A stretch of DNA of 64,000 bases from Avena insularis (Eukaryota > Streptophyta > Magnoliopsida > Poales > Poaceae): contig CM042688.1 of NCBI GenBank assembly GCA_023614405.1, positions 378,683,331 through 378,747,330 on the forward strand, given 5' to 3'. The notes beneath the pieces are model-generated. The model searched no databases, was not told the origin of the DNA, and saw nothing but the letters and a program-made list of their open reading frames with translations. Within the stretch, counting starts at the first letter, position 1; each line of letters opens with the position of its first letter. Positions 25,443-37,773 of the stretch are shown here, piece by piece. The position numbers and the translations under genes were made by a program.

Positions 25443-25870
25443 CGCATCCAAGATTGGCCTAGGATGTGTATTGATGCAAGAAGGCAAAGTCATCACAGAT
25501 TCTGTCATGACAATCAAGCAAAGACGAGCAGAACTATCGGACCCATGATCTTGAGCTAGCAGCCGTGGTTAAGACGTTGAAGACATGGCTTCACTATTTG
25601 ATGGGTAATTGCTGTGAGATTTACTCATATCATAAAAGCTTGAAGTATATCTTCACCCAGAAGGAGCTAAATATGAGGCAAAGAAGATGGATAGAGTTAA
25701 TCAAGGATTATGACCTTGACATTCACTATCACCCCGGCAAAGCCAATGTGGTAGCGGATGCTCTTAGCAGATTGCCGTGTAGGTTTAACACCATGATCAA
25801 AGAGAAGCAACCAAGTTTGTATGAGGAGTCGGAGCAGTTCAGACTGAAGCGATTAGCAAAGGATTCCTAG
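25443..25870 (+). pseudogene. Element B RNase H, broken
   Basis: The [18 protein letters not shown] segment appears in the frame of 25336-25548. After another shift the [29 protein letters not shown] and VVADALSRL segments follow in 25565-25870. In the first motif after the shift the usual SDHKSL has become SYHKSL, so a catalytic Asp is lost. A TAG at 25868-25870 ends the frame before the integrase. Confidence 0.85.
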
Positions 25871-26023
25871 CTAGCATTGAACTTCAACCCACTTTGTTTA
25901 GCCGGATCAAGGAAGCCCGTAAAGGAAATGAGAGTATCAACGGGATCAAACGTCAGATAGTACAGGCAAAGTACCGGATTCACCAAGACGAAGAAGGAGT
26001 ACTGTGGTACAAAGGACGATATC

Positions 26024-27334
26024 GTGTTCCAAGAGATTCGAACTGAAAAAGTTATCATGAAGGAAGCTCATGATACCCTTTATTCTATCCACCCCGGAGG
26101 AACAAAGATGTATCAAGATTTGAAGGAGAAATTTTGGTGGCACAAGATTAAGCGAGAGATCGGAAGCTACATCGCCAAGTGTGATATTTGTCAAAGAGTT
26201 AAAGCAGAGCATCAGAGACCTGCAGGATTGTTGCAACCATTGCAGATTCCGGAATGGAAATGGGATTCCGTCAGGATGGACTTTATCACAGGTTTACCTA
26301 CTTCTAGTAGGGGAAATGACTCAATCTGGGTCATAGTTGATAGACTATCTAAGGTAGCCCACTTCATACCTGTAAAGACAACCTACCAAAGTGCAAAACT
26401 AGCAGAGCTGTACATTGCTAGAATTGTTAGTCTGCATGGAACCCCCAAGACCATTGTATCAGATCGAGGAACCCAGTTTACTTCAAGATTTTGGCAGAAA
26501 GTCCAGGAAGGTTTAGGAACCAAGTTAAATTTCAGTACCGCCTATCACCCGCAAACAGATGGACAGACTGAGAGAGTCAACCAGATTCTGGAGGATATGC
26601 TTAGAGCCTGTGTGTTGGAATACGGATCAAAATGGGAAGACTGCCTACCATTCGCAGAGTTCTCCTATAACAACAGTTATCAGGCTAGTTTGCAGATGGC
26701 ACCATTTGAATTCCTATACGGAAGAAAATGTCGTACCCCCTTAAATTGGTCGCAAGTAGGAGAGAGTCAAATCTTTGGACCCGACATTCTCCGAGAAGCC
26801 GAAGAGAAAGTTCACAAAGTCCGTGAGCACCTCAATACCGCCCAATCCAAACAGAAGAGCTATGCTGACAAGAGAAGGAGAGACCTGACTTTCAATGTCG
26901 GAGATTTCGTATATCTCAAGGTTTCACCCTTGAAGGGAACTCAACGCTTTAGTCTGAAGGGAAAGTTAGCCCCCAGATATATCGGACCTTTCAAGATTCT
27001 GAACCGCCGAGGAGAAGTATCGTATCAACTGGAACTTCCCGAAGAGATGTCAGCCTTCCACAATGTGTTCCATATCTCGTTACTTCGCAAATGCTTGGAA
27101 GTGCCTGAGAAGACAGAAGTTTTCAAGAATATCGATCACAGAGCAGTGGAAATCAACAATGACCTGACCTATCGGGAAGTGCCCATTCGTACCGTAGAAG
27201 AAGCCTACAGGACCACCAGGACCAGGAGTATAAAGTTTCTCAAGATTCAATGGAGCAACCATACCGAGGAGGAAGCTACTTGGGAGCGCGAGGATTACAT
27301 TAGGACAGAATTCCCAGATCTTTTTAGTTCCTAG
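26024..27334 (+). CDS. Element B integrase with chromodomain-like tail (open frame, cut off from gag-pol)
   Basis: A 436-residue frame without internal stops. The zinc-binding part has H16, H23, C53 and C56. The DDE core has D86 (RMDFITG), D147 (VSDRGTQF) and E183 (DGQTERVN), with 35 residues between the last two as expected for retroviral-type integrases. The C-terminal part has GDFVYLKVSP, LAPRYIGPFKIL and NVFHISLLRKC. The tail has YREVPIRTVEE and EEEATWEREDYIRTEFPDLF, the chromodomain-like region of Tekay-type elements. The first codons are junk after an upstream frameshift, so the frame is open but is not joined to a working gag-pol. Confidence 0.9.
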   Translation: MFQEIRTEKVIMKEAHDTLYSIHPGGTKMYQDLKEKFWWHKIKREIGSYIAKCDICQRVKAEHQRPAGLLQPLQIPEWKWDSVRMDFITGLPTSSRGNDSIWVIVDRLSKVAHFIPVKTTYQSAKLAELYIARIVSLHGTPKTIVSDRGTQFTSRFWQKVQEGLGTKLNFSTAYHPQTDGQTERVNQILEDMLRACVLEYGSKWEDCLPFAEFSYNNSYQASLQMAPFEFLYGRKCRTPLNWSQVGESQIFGPDILREAEEKVHKVREHLNTAQSKQKSYADKRRRDLTFNVGDFVYLKVSPLKGTQRFSLKGKLAPRYIGPFKILNRRGEVSYQLELPEEMSAFHNVFHISLLRKCLEVPEKTEVFKNIDHRAVEINNDLTYREVPIRTVEEAYRTTRTRSIKFLKIQWSNHTEEEATWEREDYIRTEFPDLFSS

Positions 27335-27367
27335 TTTTCTTGTAAATCTCGGGACGAGATTTTATTT

Positions 27368-27380
27368 AAGGGGGGAAGGT
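27368..27380 (+). other. Polypurine tract of element B
   Basis: AAGGGGGGAAGGT lies one base upstream of the 3' LTR. Confidence 0.85.
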
Positions 27381-27381
27381 T

Positions 27382-30300
27382 TGTAACATCACAAAACTTC
27401 AATCCAAGTTTATCAAAGATCCAATCATCCAAAAATAGGGTTAACAAAAACTTTTCCATTTTTAAAATGAAAGCATTCATATTATGTGCATTTAAATAGG
27501 AGTTGTTTGAATTGCCATGATTAAGTGATCCAATGCTTGTAAAATGTTTCTTAGGTGATTTAAACATCATCTACATCATTCCCAAACTTGTTCTAAAGAA
27601 AATCAAATCAAAAAGATTTAAAATGGAGAAATGGTCATTTTGCCAAAATTAACTCCCATGTATACTTTGGCTATTCCTAGTACTCAAAAATTAACAGAAA
27701 CAATTCTTGATCTTTGCACCCCTTGCTAGCACACATAATGAGGTACCAAGGCCCACCTTTTGATCTTCTAAAAACCTTCTGTAAACTATTTTAAATAATA
27801 GTTCAAAATTGAATCTTTATCATATGGGAAGATCCCACTTTTTCCAAAACCACTCAAACAAGCTCAACTTTCAAAACCCAAGCATCTGCAGACTCACTAG
27901 CACCAACTTAGCACACCCACCAAAAATCTTTTCAAAATTCAAAACTTGAGTTCTTGCGGCCATTTCATCGAGCAATTGGCACACAAATCAAACAAAACCA
28001 AACACTATTATGAGCAGTGATTGAAGCCTAACTTGTTCCTCTCTAGCTCACAACCATCTCAAGAGATCAGCTAGCAAGTTAAACCAAGCACTAGACTCAC
28101 TGTAAGTGGGCAATGACATCAATGGTGAACAGCCAAGCTCACCATGCCACCCAGTGGAGACACAAGCTAGGAAGAGAGATTTAGCTGCCAAACTTGTCTA
28201 GGAGGCAGCCCACCGTCCACCGCCACTCCTGTCCAGCGCCAACCTTGCCAACCTGACCACACGCACGGACCGCGCCCAGCCATGCGCCAAAGCGCCACCT
28301 CGACCGAGCGCCCACAGACGCCGCCGCCCTAGCCGCTTGCATACATGATCACCACCGACCCAGTAGACCGCCAGACATGCTCGTTCGCCGCCCATACGAC
28401 GCATGCCATCGCCGTCGTCGAAGACGCTGCCTGCCGAAAGCATCGCGTGTTCGACAGAACCGCACCGCCCACGTCTCGCCACCGTGTCGTTGAGCATCGC
28501 CAGGAGCATCGCACCGCCTACCGTCGCCCATGCCGATAGCCCGGGTACCATCGACCACGACGAGCTCACTGCGCGCCTGCCGGTCCCCTCTCGCCACTAT
28601 AAATAGAGGCCACCCCAGCCGATTTGAGCACACCATCTCACTCACAACCTCACTCCTCCCACCGCCACCGAGCCGCTCGAGCACCAGAGCGCCGGAATTG
28701 CAGCCGGAGCCGCCGCCTCGGGAGGAGAAGGGCGTCGTTGATCCAGGCCGCCCCAGGAGAAGCTGCCGGTACCAGGAGGTTCGCCGTCATCGACTTCGTC
28801 GTTCGCTCGCCTCGCCGACCCTCGCCTGAACCCCGGTGAGCCCCTAACAACCCCTACTGGCCGCGCTAGGGTTCTGTCTCGCCGGCGTTGCCCAACGTCG
28901 ACGACGACCCTCAGCCGTTGGATTAGAACCAGATCGCACGGCCACCGTTCACCCATACCGCTTCGCGTGTTAAGTGCCGCTGACAAGCGGGACCCCCCTG
29001 TCAGATGAGCCCTGTGCCGCACAGCGCCAATGGGCCGGCCCATTTCGTTCCCGCGCGCGTTGGAAATTCAAATTAGGATTTTTCTTTTTAGCTAGAATAT
29101 AATTTCTGTCCTGTGTTTCAAAAATCAATTCTGTGAGTTTGACAAATCCAAATTGCATGAAACTAATTTTGTCTGAAAGGTATTGAAATGCTGTATCCAA
29201 GCCCGTTGGATTTAATTCAATTAGATTTATAGATCTCTCCTAATAAAAATGAGAAGACAGAAGCTTTTACAACTTGCAACATTTTTATAAAATCAACCAA
29301 GTCAGCTTTTGAGTTGATTCCAACTCTCAAAAATCACATTTCATCATATCTATCCAAATATGTAATAATATTAAGGTTTACATGCAGTGACTTTGGACTA
29401 GTACCAAAATAATGCTATATAGGCATTTCTAGTCACTTGAAATCATTAAATAATAAACTTACACTAAAGTAATATTGATCCAACCTTTAAATCTCATTCC
29501 CACCTGTGGAATATGTGGTGAGGACATGTGTCCAAATGATCTCATATTTTGGTGGTGAATATTAAATTTTAGTTAACATTTCAATGAGTAGAAATTACTT
29601 TTCTAAAATAAAAAGATTAAAACTATTGAATTAAAACTTGTAATGTTTGTGATGATAATAGATCATCAATTGTGTGCTTTAGAATACTACTTAGCCTAAG
29701 TTAAGTATTGTTTGGTGATTGTGCCCTCCCTATGTATTTCTAGACGATAGTACCGACCAAGCCTTCGAGGAGGAGGAGTTCTACCAAGAAGAAGAAGAAG
29801 AAGAAGAAGAAAACTTCAACCATTGCACCAACCAAGGCAAGCTATTATTGGCAAGCTAACCCTTGCAAACATGTCTTAGTAAGCTATTGTAGCAAGCTAG
29901 AATAAAACTAGATAGTTTAGTAAAGATGCCTTAAGCATACTTTGATCACCCCCCCCCCTTTGGTGACACCAAGTTCTTTAATTAATTTTGAAGGTAGCAT
30001 AAAGAGTATAAAACTTGACCTAATTAGAAACTCTTAGATGTCATTCTATGGCATGAGATTGATCCCACCTTTCCACCCTAGTGAACACCCTTAACCTAGT
30101 GTTTTAGAATAAATCAAACTTGATTCACTTCAGATGGGAACACTTGGTGAAAATGAGTTATGAAAACCTTGGAATGATGAGTCATTCTATTGAGATGTTT
30201 TGACATGTGTTGAGAAACACAATTGGTTTATGATGATGAAAATGATGAGGCATGAGCCTTAACTTTTTTTATAAAATTGATAGTTGGATTCGGATGCGAT

Positions 30301-31255
30301 ACCATTCCAAATTTACCGTACAACCACATTACCTGAATTGGGTAAGGCTTAGCTGGAAATTTATATGCATTAGTATTAGTTCCCTCACGGGAGGGGTTTG
30401 AGCTGAGGCTACCTCTCAATGATGACCACCTATGCAGTGCCCAAGATGACTGATGGTCATGGTTGGGAGGCCATGCTCATAGGAGAGGTGCTTATACTAG
30501 GGTGTGTAATGGAAAGGTTATGTTTGATTATCTGCATACTAAGTATGATGATTCAGGGTTATCCCTAACAGATGTATCGAATCTTGTGGTGAAAGTGTAC
30601 CACCTCTACAGAGTGTCAAACTATTGAATAGCCGGCGTCACATGATTATGGACAGTTGGGATGGCCATATTGTTTCGTTGTCAGATGTTTTCTAAATAAC
30701 TTGAAATGAATGATGAACCTTGACTTGACCACAACAGTGTTGTGTAGATGACAATAGCTTCCCAACTTAAGTGATTCTAGACTTTTATTTTATCTTTTCT
30801 TGTTTCAGAACTCGGCTTAGGTTTCAAACTTAACTTGATAGTTATTCTTTCATTTCAGTACTTTAACTTAGAATCATAACCCTTGCTAGTAGTAGTTTGC
30901 GAGTACTTAAAGAGTACTCATGGCTTTTGTCCCTGGCTATTATCATGGCCAGACTATGAAGGAGATTATCAAGATGATGGTCAGCAGGACGGCTATGATA
31001 ACTAGGACTATCTCGCCTTCACAAGATTGCTGCTGCCCTGAAGAGGGACCCCACCGCTATGCTATCGTTTATTTCCGCTGCTTGTTGTATTAAAGACTGG
31101 ATCCTGAGATCCTTATTTGTGTAAAACCTTATGTATGGTTTGTAATGGATGATGTACTATGATATCCAATCTGTTATGTCTCGCAAAAATGGTAATCCTA
31201 GGATTGTGAGATATGGCATAACGGGCATCTGGGATTAAAAATCCGGGTGTTGACA
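27382..31255 (+). repeat. 3' LTR of element B
   Basis: It has TG...CA ends and full-length alignment to 17721-21564. It retains a TATA box and the start-proximal GC-rich region in better shape than the 5' copy. ORFs on both strands in 28198-29043 come from this GC-rich stretch, shift register between the two LTRs and do not look like genes. Confidence 0.95.
28598..28605 (+). promoter_or_regulatory. TATA box in the 3' LTR of element B
   Basis: TATAAATA lies about 1.2 kb into the LTR, just before AGAGGCCACC. The matching place in the 5' LTR (about 18949-18956) reads TCTACAGA, so the copy that would drive the element has lost the motif. A transcription start about 30 bases downstream is inferred. 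Confidence 0.65.
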
Positions 31256-31260
31256 GCTAT
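31256..31260. repeat. Target site duplication GCTAT, right copy
   Basis: It follows the GACA end of the 3' LTR and pairs with 17716-17720. Confidence 0.93.
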
Positions 31261-34200
31261 GAAATTTTGGGGGTGCTGACATGATGGTTCTAGAACATGC
31301 ATGGTGGAATTTGCTCTAGGTACTATTCAACACGAATCCAGCTTCTTTGAACCATTGGATCCAATAGCCCAATGGTCAGGATTGGTGCTATGGATCCAAT
31401 TCAAAACTGCTCCACTATAGTAGTATAGATGTTGATCAAATTTATAAGTGTTTGTGCTTTACCAATTATAATTTTATGTAGTGATGATATGTCATACGTT
31501 TACTATCTGAGCCTTATTAAGGTGTGCTTTTTACACAATGCGGGAGTAGTATATTTCTTTTTTTAGACATATGGTCACCTCTATCCACGTGTTGTACATG
31601 CTGAGAGAATAAAACATTGGCAGGGGAAGAGGGAAGCAGCAAAGAGAAGTTGAAGGCGGTTCCATGTCAGAGCAAAGTTGTGATGGGTTTCTGACACGAG
31701 GTACTCCTACGGACTTACAGTGTACACTCTACTAGTAGTAAATTTCAGGACCTATGCATGCAAAACAAATCGTGTGTTTTCTCTCTCCTTCCCTATGCTC
31801 CATCTCTCCTCCCATTTCCACTCGCGCACCGGTCCGGCTAATCTCTCTCCCCTCATCCACTGCGTGGTGCTACACACGTGTGCCTTGGTACGGCGGCTCT
31901 GTGTCTCTGGCGTGTTTGGCAGCCACGCGTTGGTGTGGAGTAGGGATAAGGAGTACATAGGAAGGAAACCAATTTGATCCTTGGCGGCAAAAAAATTCAA
32001 ACTTTTCCGGTTTTCAAAATTTTCACTTGCTTCCGAAACATCGGGAGGGACGGTTATCCAAAAGATTGGCCAAACATCAGGACGGAAGGCAATTTTGAAC
32101 CAGTTTTGAACATTGACCGTTGGATCAAGACTGGCAAATCCAAACTTTGAACATTGACCGTTGGATCAAGACTGGCAAATCCAAACTTTGCTAACCGTTG
32201 GATCTTCTTTTCCATTATTAGCATCTAGAAAGATTCTACCGATAGTATTTAGCACAATGGACGTTAGTATGCGCATACCTCAAAACACACACTTCATTGC
32301 TTAGTTTCAGGGCCCTTGTGCTAAATGCATGCATGGACTTGGATGCAATTTTCATTTTTATGAGGTCCTTGATGTAACTTGTACTTCCACTGACCGTCTT
32401 AACTCTCAAGCACCTCGCTCCTACGAGACCAACTATTAGATCAGCCATTCGCGGTACTTCTTATCTTATCTTTGTCTTGTCTTATCTCTTACAATACCAT
32501 ACCACCATTGTATAGTGTACCAATTAACTTCGAACATTGACCGCTAGATCAAGACAGCCAAATCCAAACATTGCTAACCGTTAGATCTTCTATTTTACCT
32601 TAGCATCAAGAAAGATTCTATTGATAGTCTTTAGCACGATGAACGCTAGTATGCCCAAACCATAAAACACAAACACTTCATTATTCAATTTTAGGGTCAT
32701 TATGTTAAATGGATGGACTTGGATGCAGTTTTCATTTTTTATGAGGTCCTTGATGTAAGTTGTACTTGCATCGATCGTGTTAACTCTAAGGCACCTCTCT
32801 CCTACGAGACCTACCATAGTTAAAAGAAAATGCAACCACCCCAATTATCACATAAACTGGGCCTACGGTTTCTTATACGTAATTGCCAAGTTTTTAGTAC
32901 TAGGATTTTTCTAGCAAACTTTGCACACTTCAGTGACTTCTTGTCAATTTAACGAAATTAGATCAAACTTGAGATACAAGTAAGCGCGATAGATTGCTCT
33001 TGAATTAAATGTATTTTTGTAGGTAGATGGGTGCATCTTCTTCTAGTAAACAATGTCGTCGATGTGAGTTTCTAACTATGAGGAAAGAAAATCATCAGTT
33101 TTCCGAGTGATGACGAGATGGTTCTTTTATGTAAAGAAAGTTTGAAGAATATGGATCTCAATGCCATAAGCCAAGATTTTAGACATATTAAGTGGACCAA
33201 CGTGTTTTAGTTACGATTCCCATGTTTTATGAGTTTTCAAACTCCCTATGTAGCTAATTAACTTTACCCACTTGAATGACTTCATGCCTATATTTATCGA
33301 AATTTGGTCAAACTTGAACTACAACAACTAAATTATTGTAGGTTGCTTCTAAAGAATTATAAAAAACTTTTGGAGGTGTACCCATTGGGGGCTCAGTTAA
33401 TATATCAGAAAACAACCGAGAGTTTTGACAATAGGTTTTTAACTCCTTTCTAATTAAGATTTTGCATCTTGACAATTTAATGAAAAATTAGCTCAAACTT
33501 GAGCTACAAGTAACCGCGATAGATTTTTCTTTAATTAAATGTCTCTTTAGAGGTAGATGGATGCATCTTATTGTAGTAATCAGTACCGCCGGTGTGAGTT
33601 TCCAACTATCAGGAAAGAACATTCTCAATTTTCCAAGTGATGATGAGATTATTGTTCATTTTCGTAAACAAAGTGCGAAGGATATTGACCTGAACACCAC
33701 AAGCCAAGCTTTTAGACATATATAGTGGACCCTCATGTTGTACTTATGATTCCCATGTTTTATGAGTTTTCAAACTTATTCTATAGCTAACTTTCCCCAC
33801 TTGAAATTGATTTTATGTCGATTTATTGAAATTAGTTCAATTTTGAACTACAAGTAAATTGTAGGTTGCATTGAAAGTTTTACGTTTTTTGGAGGTAACC
33901 ATTGGGGGCTGATATAATATATCACAAACCACCACCGATAGTTTTTACAACAAGTTCAACTTCTTGCTAAGATTTTGCATCTTGACAATTTAACGAAATT
34001 ATATCAAACTTGAGCTACAAGTAAATGCGATAGATTGCTCTTGAGTTAATTGTCTTTTCGGAGGTAGACGGGTGCATCTTCTTGTAGTAAACAATGTCGT
34101 CGATGTGAGTTTCCAAATATCAGGAAATATCATTCTTAATTGTCCAAGTGACGACGAGATTGTTCCTTTCAATATAGTCTGAAGAGTATGGATCTGAATG

Positions 34201-34400
34201 CCACAAGCCATGTTTTTAGACATCTTATCTTACCACTATATAGTGTACGAATAACTTTGAATATTGACCGTTGGATCGAGACTCGTGAATCCGAACATTT
34301 CCAGCCATTAGATCTTCTTTTCCATTCTAGCATCTAGAAGATTCTATTGATAGTCTTGAACACAATGAATGAACTATGCATAAACATCTCAAAACACACG
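31261..34400. repeat. Right half of the interleaved tandem repeat block
   Basis: The segment-D copy (31319-31430) is followed by about 0.65 kb without repeats I can place (31440-32090). Family A copies follow near 32108, 32149 (a 41-base duplication of its opening), 32532 and 34259. Family B copies are marked by CTTTTGGAGGT near 33367 and TTTTTTGGAGGTAACCATTG near 33885, and by AGATTGCTCTTGA near 32991 and 34031. No ORF of note. 34401-34530 is unassigned. Confidence 0.75.
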
Positions 34401-34530
34401 TCTCCATCATACTAGAATCTTCTCCCTCGTTTCTCTAGACCATGTTACCAAAAATTTCAAGTGTTAGGTGGCTAATAATCTTTGACTTCTAGACATAATG
34501 ATACAAAGTAGAAGAACCAAATATACATCC

Positions 34531-34618
34531 AGTACTCCAAAGTGTGCACAAAACACAAGAAAGTGGATAAAACCAAGCATGGAGCATCAAAAATTATAGA
34601 TACATTTGCAATGTATCA
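34531..34618 (-). repeat. 3' LTR fragment of the Athila-like element (88 bp)
   Basis: It matches 40317-40404 over 88 bases with a few mismatches, then diverges abruptly at AGTACTCC. A deletion or a later rearrangement has removed about 1.3 kb. Confidence 0.85.
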
Positions 34619-37473
34619 ACATCCCCAAGCTTAACTCCTGCTCGTCCTCGAGTAGGTAAGTTATAAAAGAAAGAATAATTTTTTAGGTGACATGCACCAT
34701 CAAATAGTTGATCAAAGTATTTGCAAGACATTCAAAGCTGGGATCATAGTACTTCAATCATAACATGAAAGACAAAGTTCTAGCAATAAGACAAAGAAAA
34801 TATGATGCAACATGAAAAGGCACAAACAAAAGATTCATGAATAATAATGCTTTTGCAAGACGTTTGTTTGTTTCACATAAAGAAAACATAGCATAATGGT
34901 ATTCAGCTTGTCCCTCATAGAGTAGCAAATATAAATGCATAGGACACCTTCAAAGTTCATAAGAGTGACTAGATACAATAGTTTAAAACAAGCAATATCA
35001 AAGTATGCATCAATCAACTAGTCTTGGGACAATGCACATAGAACTAAGAATGGCCACTATGCTCTCAAAGTAGGTGCATAAAGGTAGAAGGTGGAGACTC
35101 AATATAATGGTGGAATAAAGGCCTTCATATAAGGAAGAAGGGATTCAAGTCTCATAAAGAGCTTCCAAAAAGTATGGTACTTAATAGCTTTCAGCTCTCA
35201 TTGCCCCTATCATAAGCATCTTGAAGTGATTAAGGTTAAAGTGAACAAACTATGGTGTACATGCTTGACGAAGTATAAGTTAGAAATCTCATGTCCCTTG
35301 TATACGAGGGCCGCTCATCATGCTACTCAAGTTTAGTCACCGGTAAGTACATGTGTATCATAGAGAACCGCCAACGGGATACCCCATGCCCGATGATATG
35401 GAAGAATCCCCATATCAAAATGACAAGGCAAGCAGACAACAAGCATCTCAGCAATCTTCTTATTTACCATGGGAATATGGTTCTTTTTCCTCTCTTTCCT
35501 CTTTTCATAATCTCTTTTTTCTCAATATAGGACTCTTTTTTATAAGAATAATGCTTCATAGATAGCTCATTATGGTTACGTTGCAGGTTTCCACCATGTC
35601 AGCATGGATTAGACCAGCGGCCCAGGCATTTCTCTAACACATATACATAACTCCATGGACTTACAAGCGCCCTTTCATTTCACACCGACGACATCCATAT
35701 ACAAAAGAGCATGATATCAACTAGGTACAAGTACCAAGTGCAATGTTGAAAGCGTTCCCCATGAAAGCATGGTTCTGCTAATTCCCAACAAATAAGTGTA
35801 AGCATATACAACATAGAAGACACAATGGTTCAAGTTTATTAAGGGCAAGAAAAGTAAAGTGTGCCATCAAGTTCGTGAGAGCTTTAATCACTAGTTTTCT
35901 CATAACAAGTTTAATTTGGAAGGTAAACAAAAGCATGAATATACTTGGAATAGCATAAGCAAATAGGTAGGTATGGTGGACTCTTTGGAATAACTTGGTT
36001 TAGGGAGTTGGATGCATGAGTGGAACTCATACTTTGTTGTGGAGGCTAGCAAAAGACTGGGAGCGACAAACTAAGAGAGCAATAATGGACATAATCATGC
36101 AGAGCGACAAAACATCATTGATCAAAGCATAAAGTGATACTACAAGTTGAAAACTAAAGGATCATAAAGGCTATGGTGACTTGAGATAGTCATAACATGG
36201 TGTGAGCATGTGCCAAGTCAACCCAAATAAAGCATCAAAGGAGAATACCACTATACTATGCTTTAATATGCTAAAACAACGCATGATTCATCCAAGGCAC
36301 ATTAAGCAATCTCAATTGTTTAATACAGCAAAGAATACTAAGCATAAAGCCAAAACAATATCAAGCATGTCATGACAAAGCATAGGCCACAGTCAAAAAC
36401 AAGCTCTCTTTACCACTTAAGCTTCCTACTCTTTTCCAAACCAAACCAAACTATTTGAACACCAATATATGAAATAGGAGGTCCAACCAATTTATTCAGC
36501 AAACTAAGAAAACCAAGCAAACATAAAATAAAAAGAAGACGCTCCAAAACAACACAACTATGCATGAAACAATAAAAATGAAGCGTTTGGAAGAAACCTG
36601 AGATTTTTATTGATGAAGAAGGGGATGCCCTGGGCATCCCCAGGCTTTGAAGCTTGTACTTCTTGGATATTTCTTGGGGTGACACGCGTGGCATCCCCAA
36701 GCTTGAGCTTTAGTCCATCCTTCATCTCATTACTCACTCCTTCCATACACCTGAAATTTTTCCTTCATACAAAACTTCACACAATCTTTATTAGCAACAT
36801 TAGTGCACTCAAGATAATAGGTCTTAAGGTTCAGTTCTAACACCAAATAAACTTCCATTAGAACACTAGCTACTGTAGCACTTCCCTCAAAAAGCTCAAT
36901 TCCCCAAAAGAACTCAAAAAGAAACCAACAAGAAGCAAATGCAGAAAATGGCAGAAATCTATCAAAACAGACCAGCAGGTAAAGACGAATTTTTTGGAAG
37001 ACCTTATGTTGCTCAAATCAAAAAGTGTTGAACTAACGAAAGTTAGATAACAACCTGGGGCAGAAGCACAAACAATTACAGCTCAATCTGACATACAGAG
37101 CTCTCTCATGAACTTTTATGGTGAAGCACAGAAATCTGTTTCGGAACAACAACTTTCCCAATCATTACTTCTCTCTCATTAGAGGTTACTCTTGGCACAA
37201 AAGGCAAATAAAAAGGATAAATATCGGTTATTACTGAAGTAATAACTTCCAAGACTCATCTAAAACTTTTGGGTTATCTCCCAATAAGTACTTTTCTTTA
37301 ACGCCTTTAAGTTAGGCATAAGCAAAAACTAAAATGGATAGAATAGAAGTAAGCGGAGATAATCATGGTGAAAACATTGTTTTGTTCAATGAAATCCTTT
37401 TGTTAACAAGTTTGATCAGGTATTGTTACCAAAACAATTTCATATGAGACAAAACTTTGTATTCCACTTATGA
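34619..37473 (-). other. Non-coding interior of the Athila-like element
   Basis: It is AT-rich with only short frames. It contains a perfect inverted repeat at 36621-36641 (two 10-base arms around one T, arm GGGGATGCCC) and a nearby related phrase GGCATCCCCAAGCTTGAG at 36690-36707. The minus-strand polypurine tract (GCTTGGGGATGT) adjoins the LTR fragment at 34619-34630. RT and integrase would normally be encoded here, but no trace of them is seen. Confidence 0.65.
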
Positions 37474-37773
37474 TTATGTTACCTCAACCTTGATAGCAAT
37501 GGTCCCAATCATAATAGTTTCAAATTTTTCTCTTGGTATGGGGCAATATATTTCTCCAACTTGAATGCCCTCAACATGTTCACTTGAATTTAAACCATAA
37601 GTCCTATCAATCTTCTTGGGGAAATAGACAGTATGTTCCTTGTCATTAACATTGAAGGTCACCTTCCCTTGATTACAATTAATAATAGCTCCTACAGTAT
37701 TAAGAAAAGGTCTCCCAATAATAATAGACATATTATCATCTTCAGGCATAAAAGTTTGAGAGGATGCTCTCAT
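37474..37773 (-). pseudogene. Retropepsin C-terminal fragment
   Basis: A 99-codon frame whose core reads SIIIGRPFLNTVGAIINCNQ and GKVTFNVNDKEHTVYFPKK. This is the second half of the Athila-type aspartic protease (the flap-distal ILGRPFL segment). The DSG active-site part is not present in this frame, so no active enzyme is encoded. It follows the acidic ORF on the same strand. Confidence 0.65.

Larger units (their letters stand above)
17721..31255 (+). mobile_element. Ty3/gypsy chromovirus (Tekay-like), element B, complete
   Basis: A full-length 13.5 kb insertion. It has a 3844-bp 5' LTR, initiator-tRNA primer site, accessory ORF, gag, protease, RT, RNase H, integrase with chromodomain-like tail, polypurine tract and a 3874-bp 3' LTR, flanked by GCTAT on both sides. 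The pol proteins resemble those of element A, but the LTRs differ and the family is distinct. Inactivating changes include a gag frameshift near 23075, a TAG at 24288-24290, frameshifts around 25440-25560 and 25870-26020, and two TAG codons in the accessory ORF. The LTR copies carry many substitutions and small indels, so the insertion is not recent. Confidence 0.96.

Noticed and set aside
28198..29043. Arg/Ala/Gly-rich ORFs of up to 133 codons
   Set aside because: They are within the 3' LTR of element B, and the aligned part of the 5' LTR does not keep the frames.
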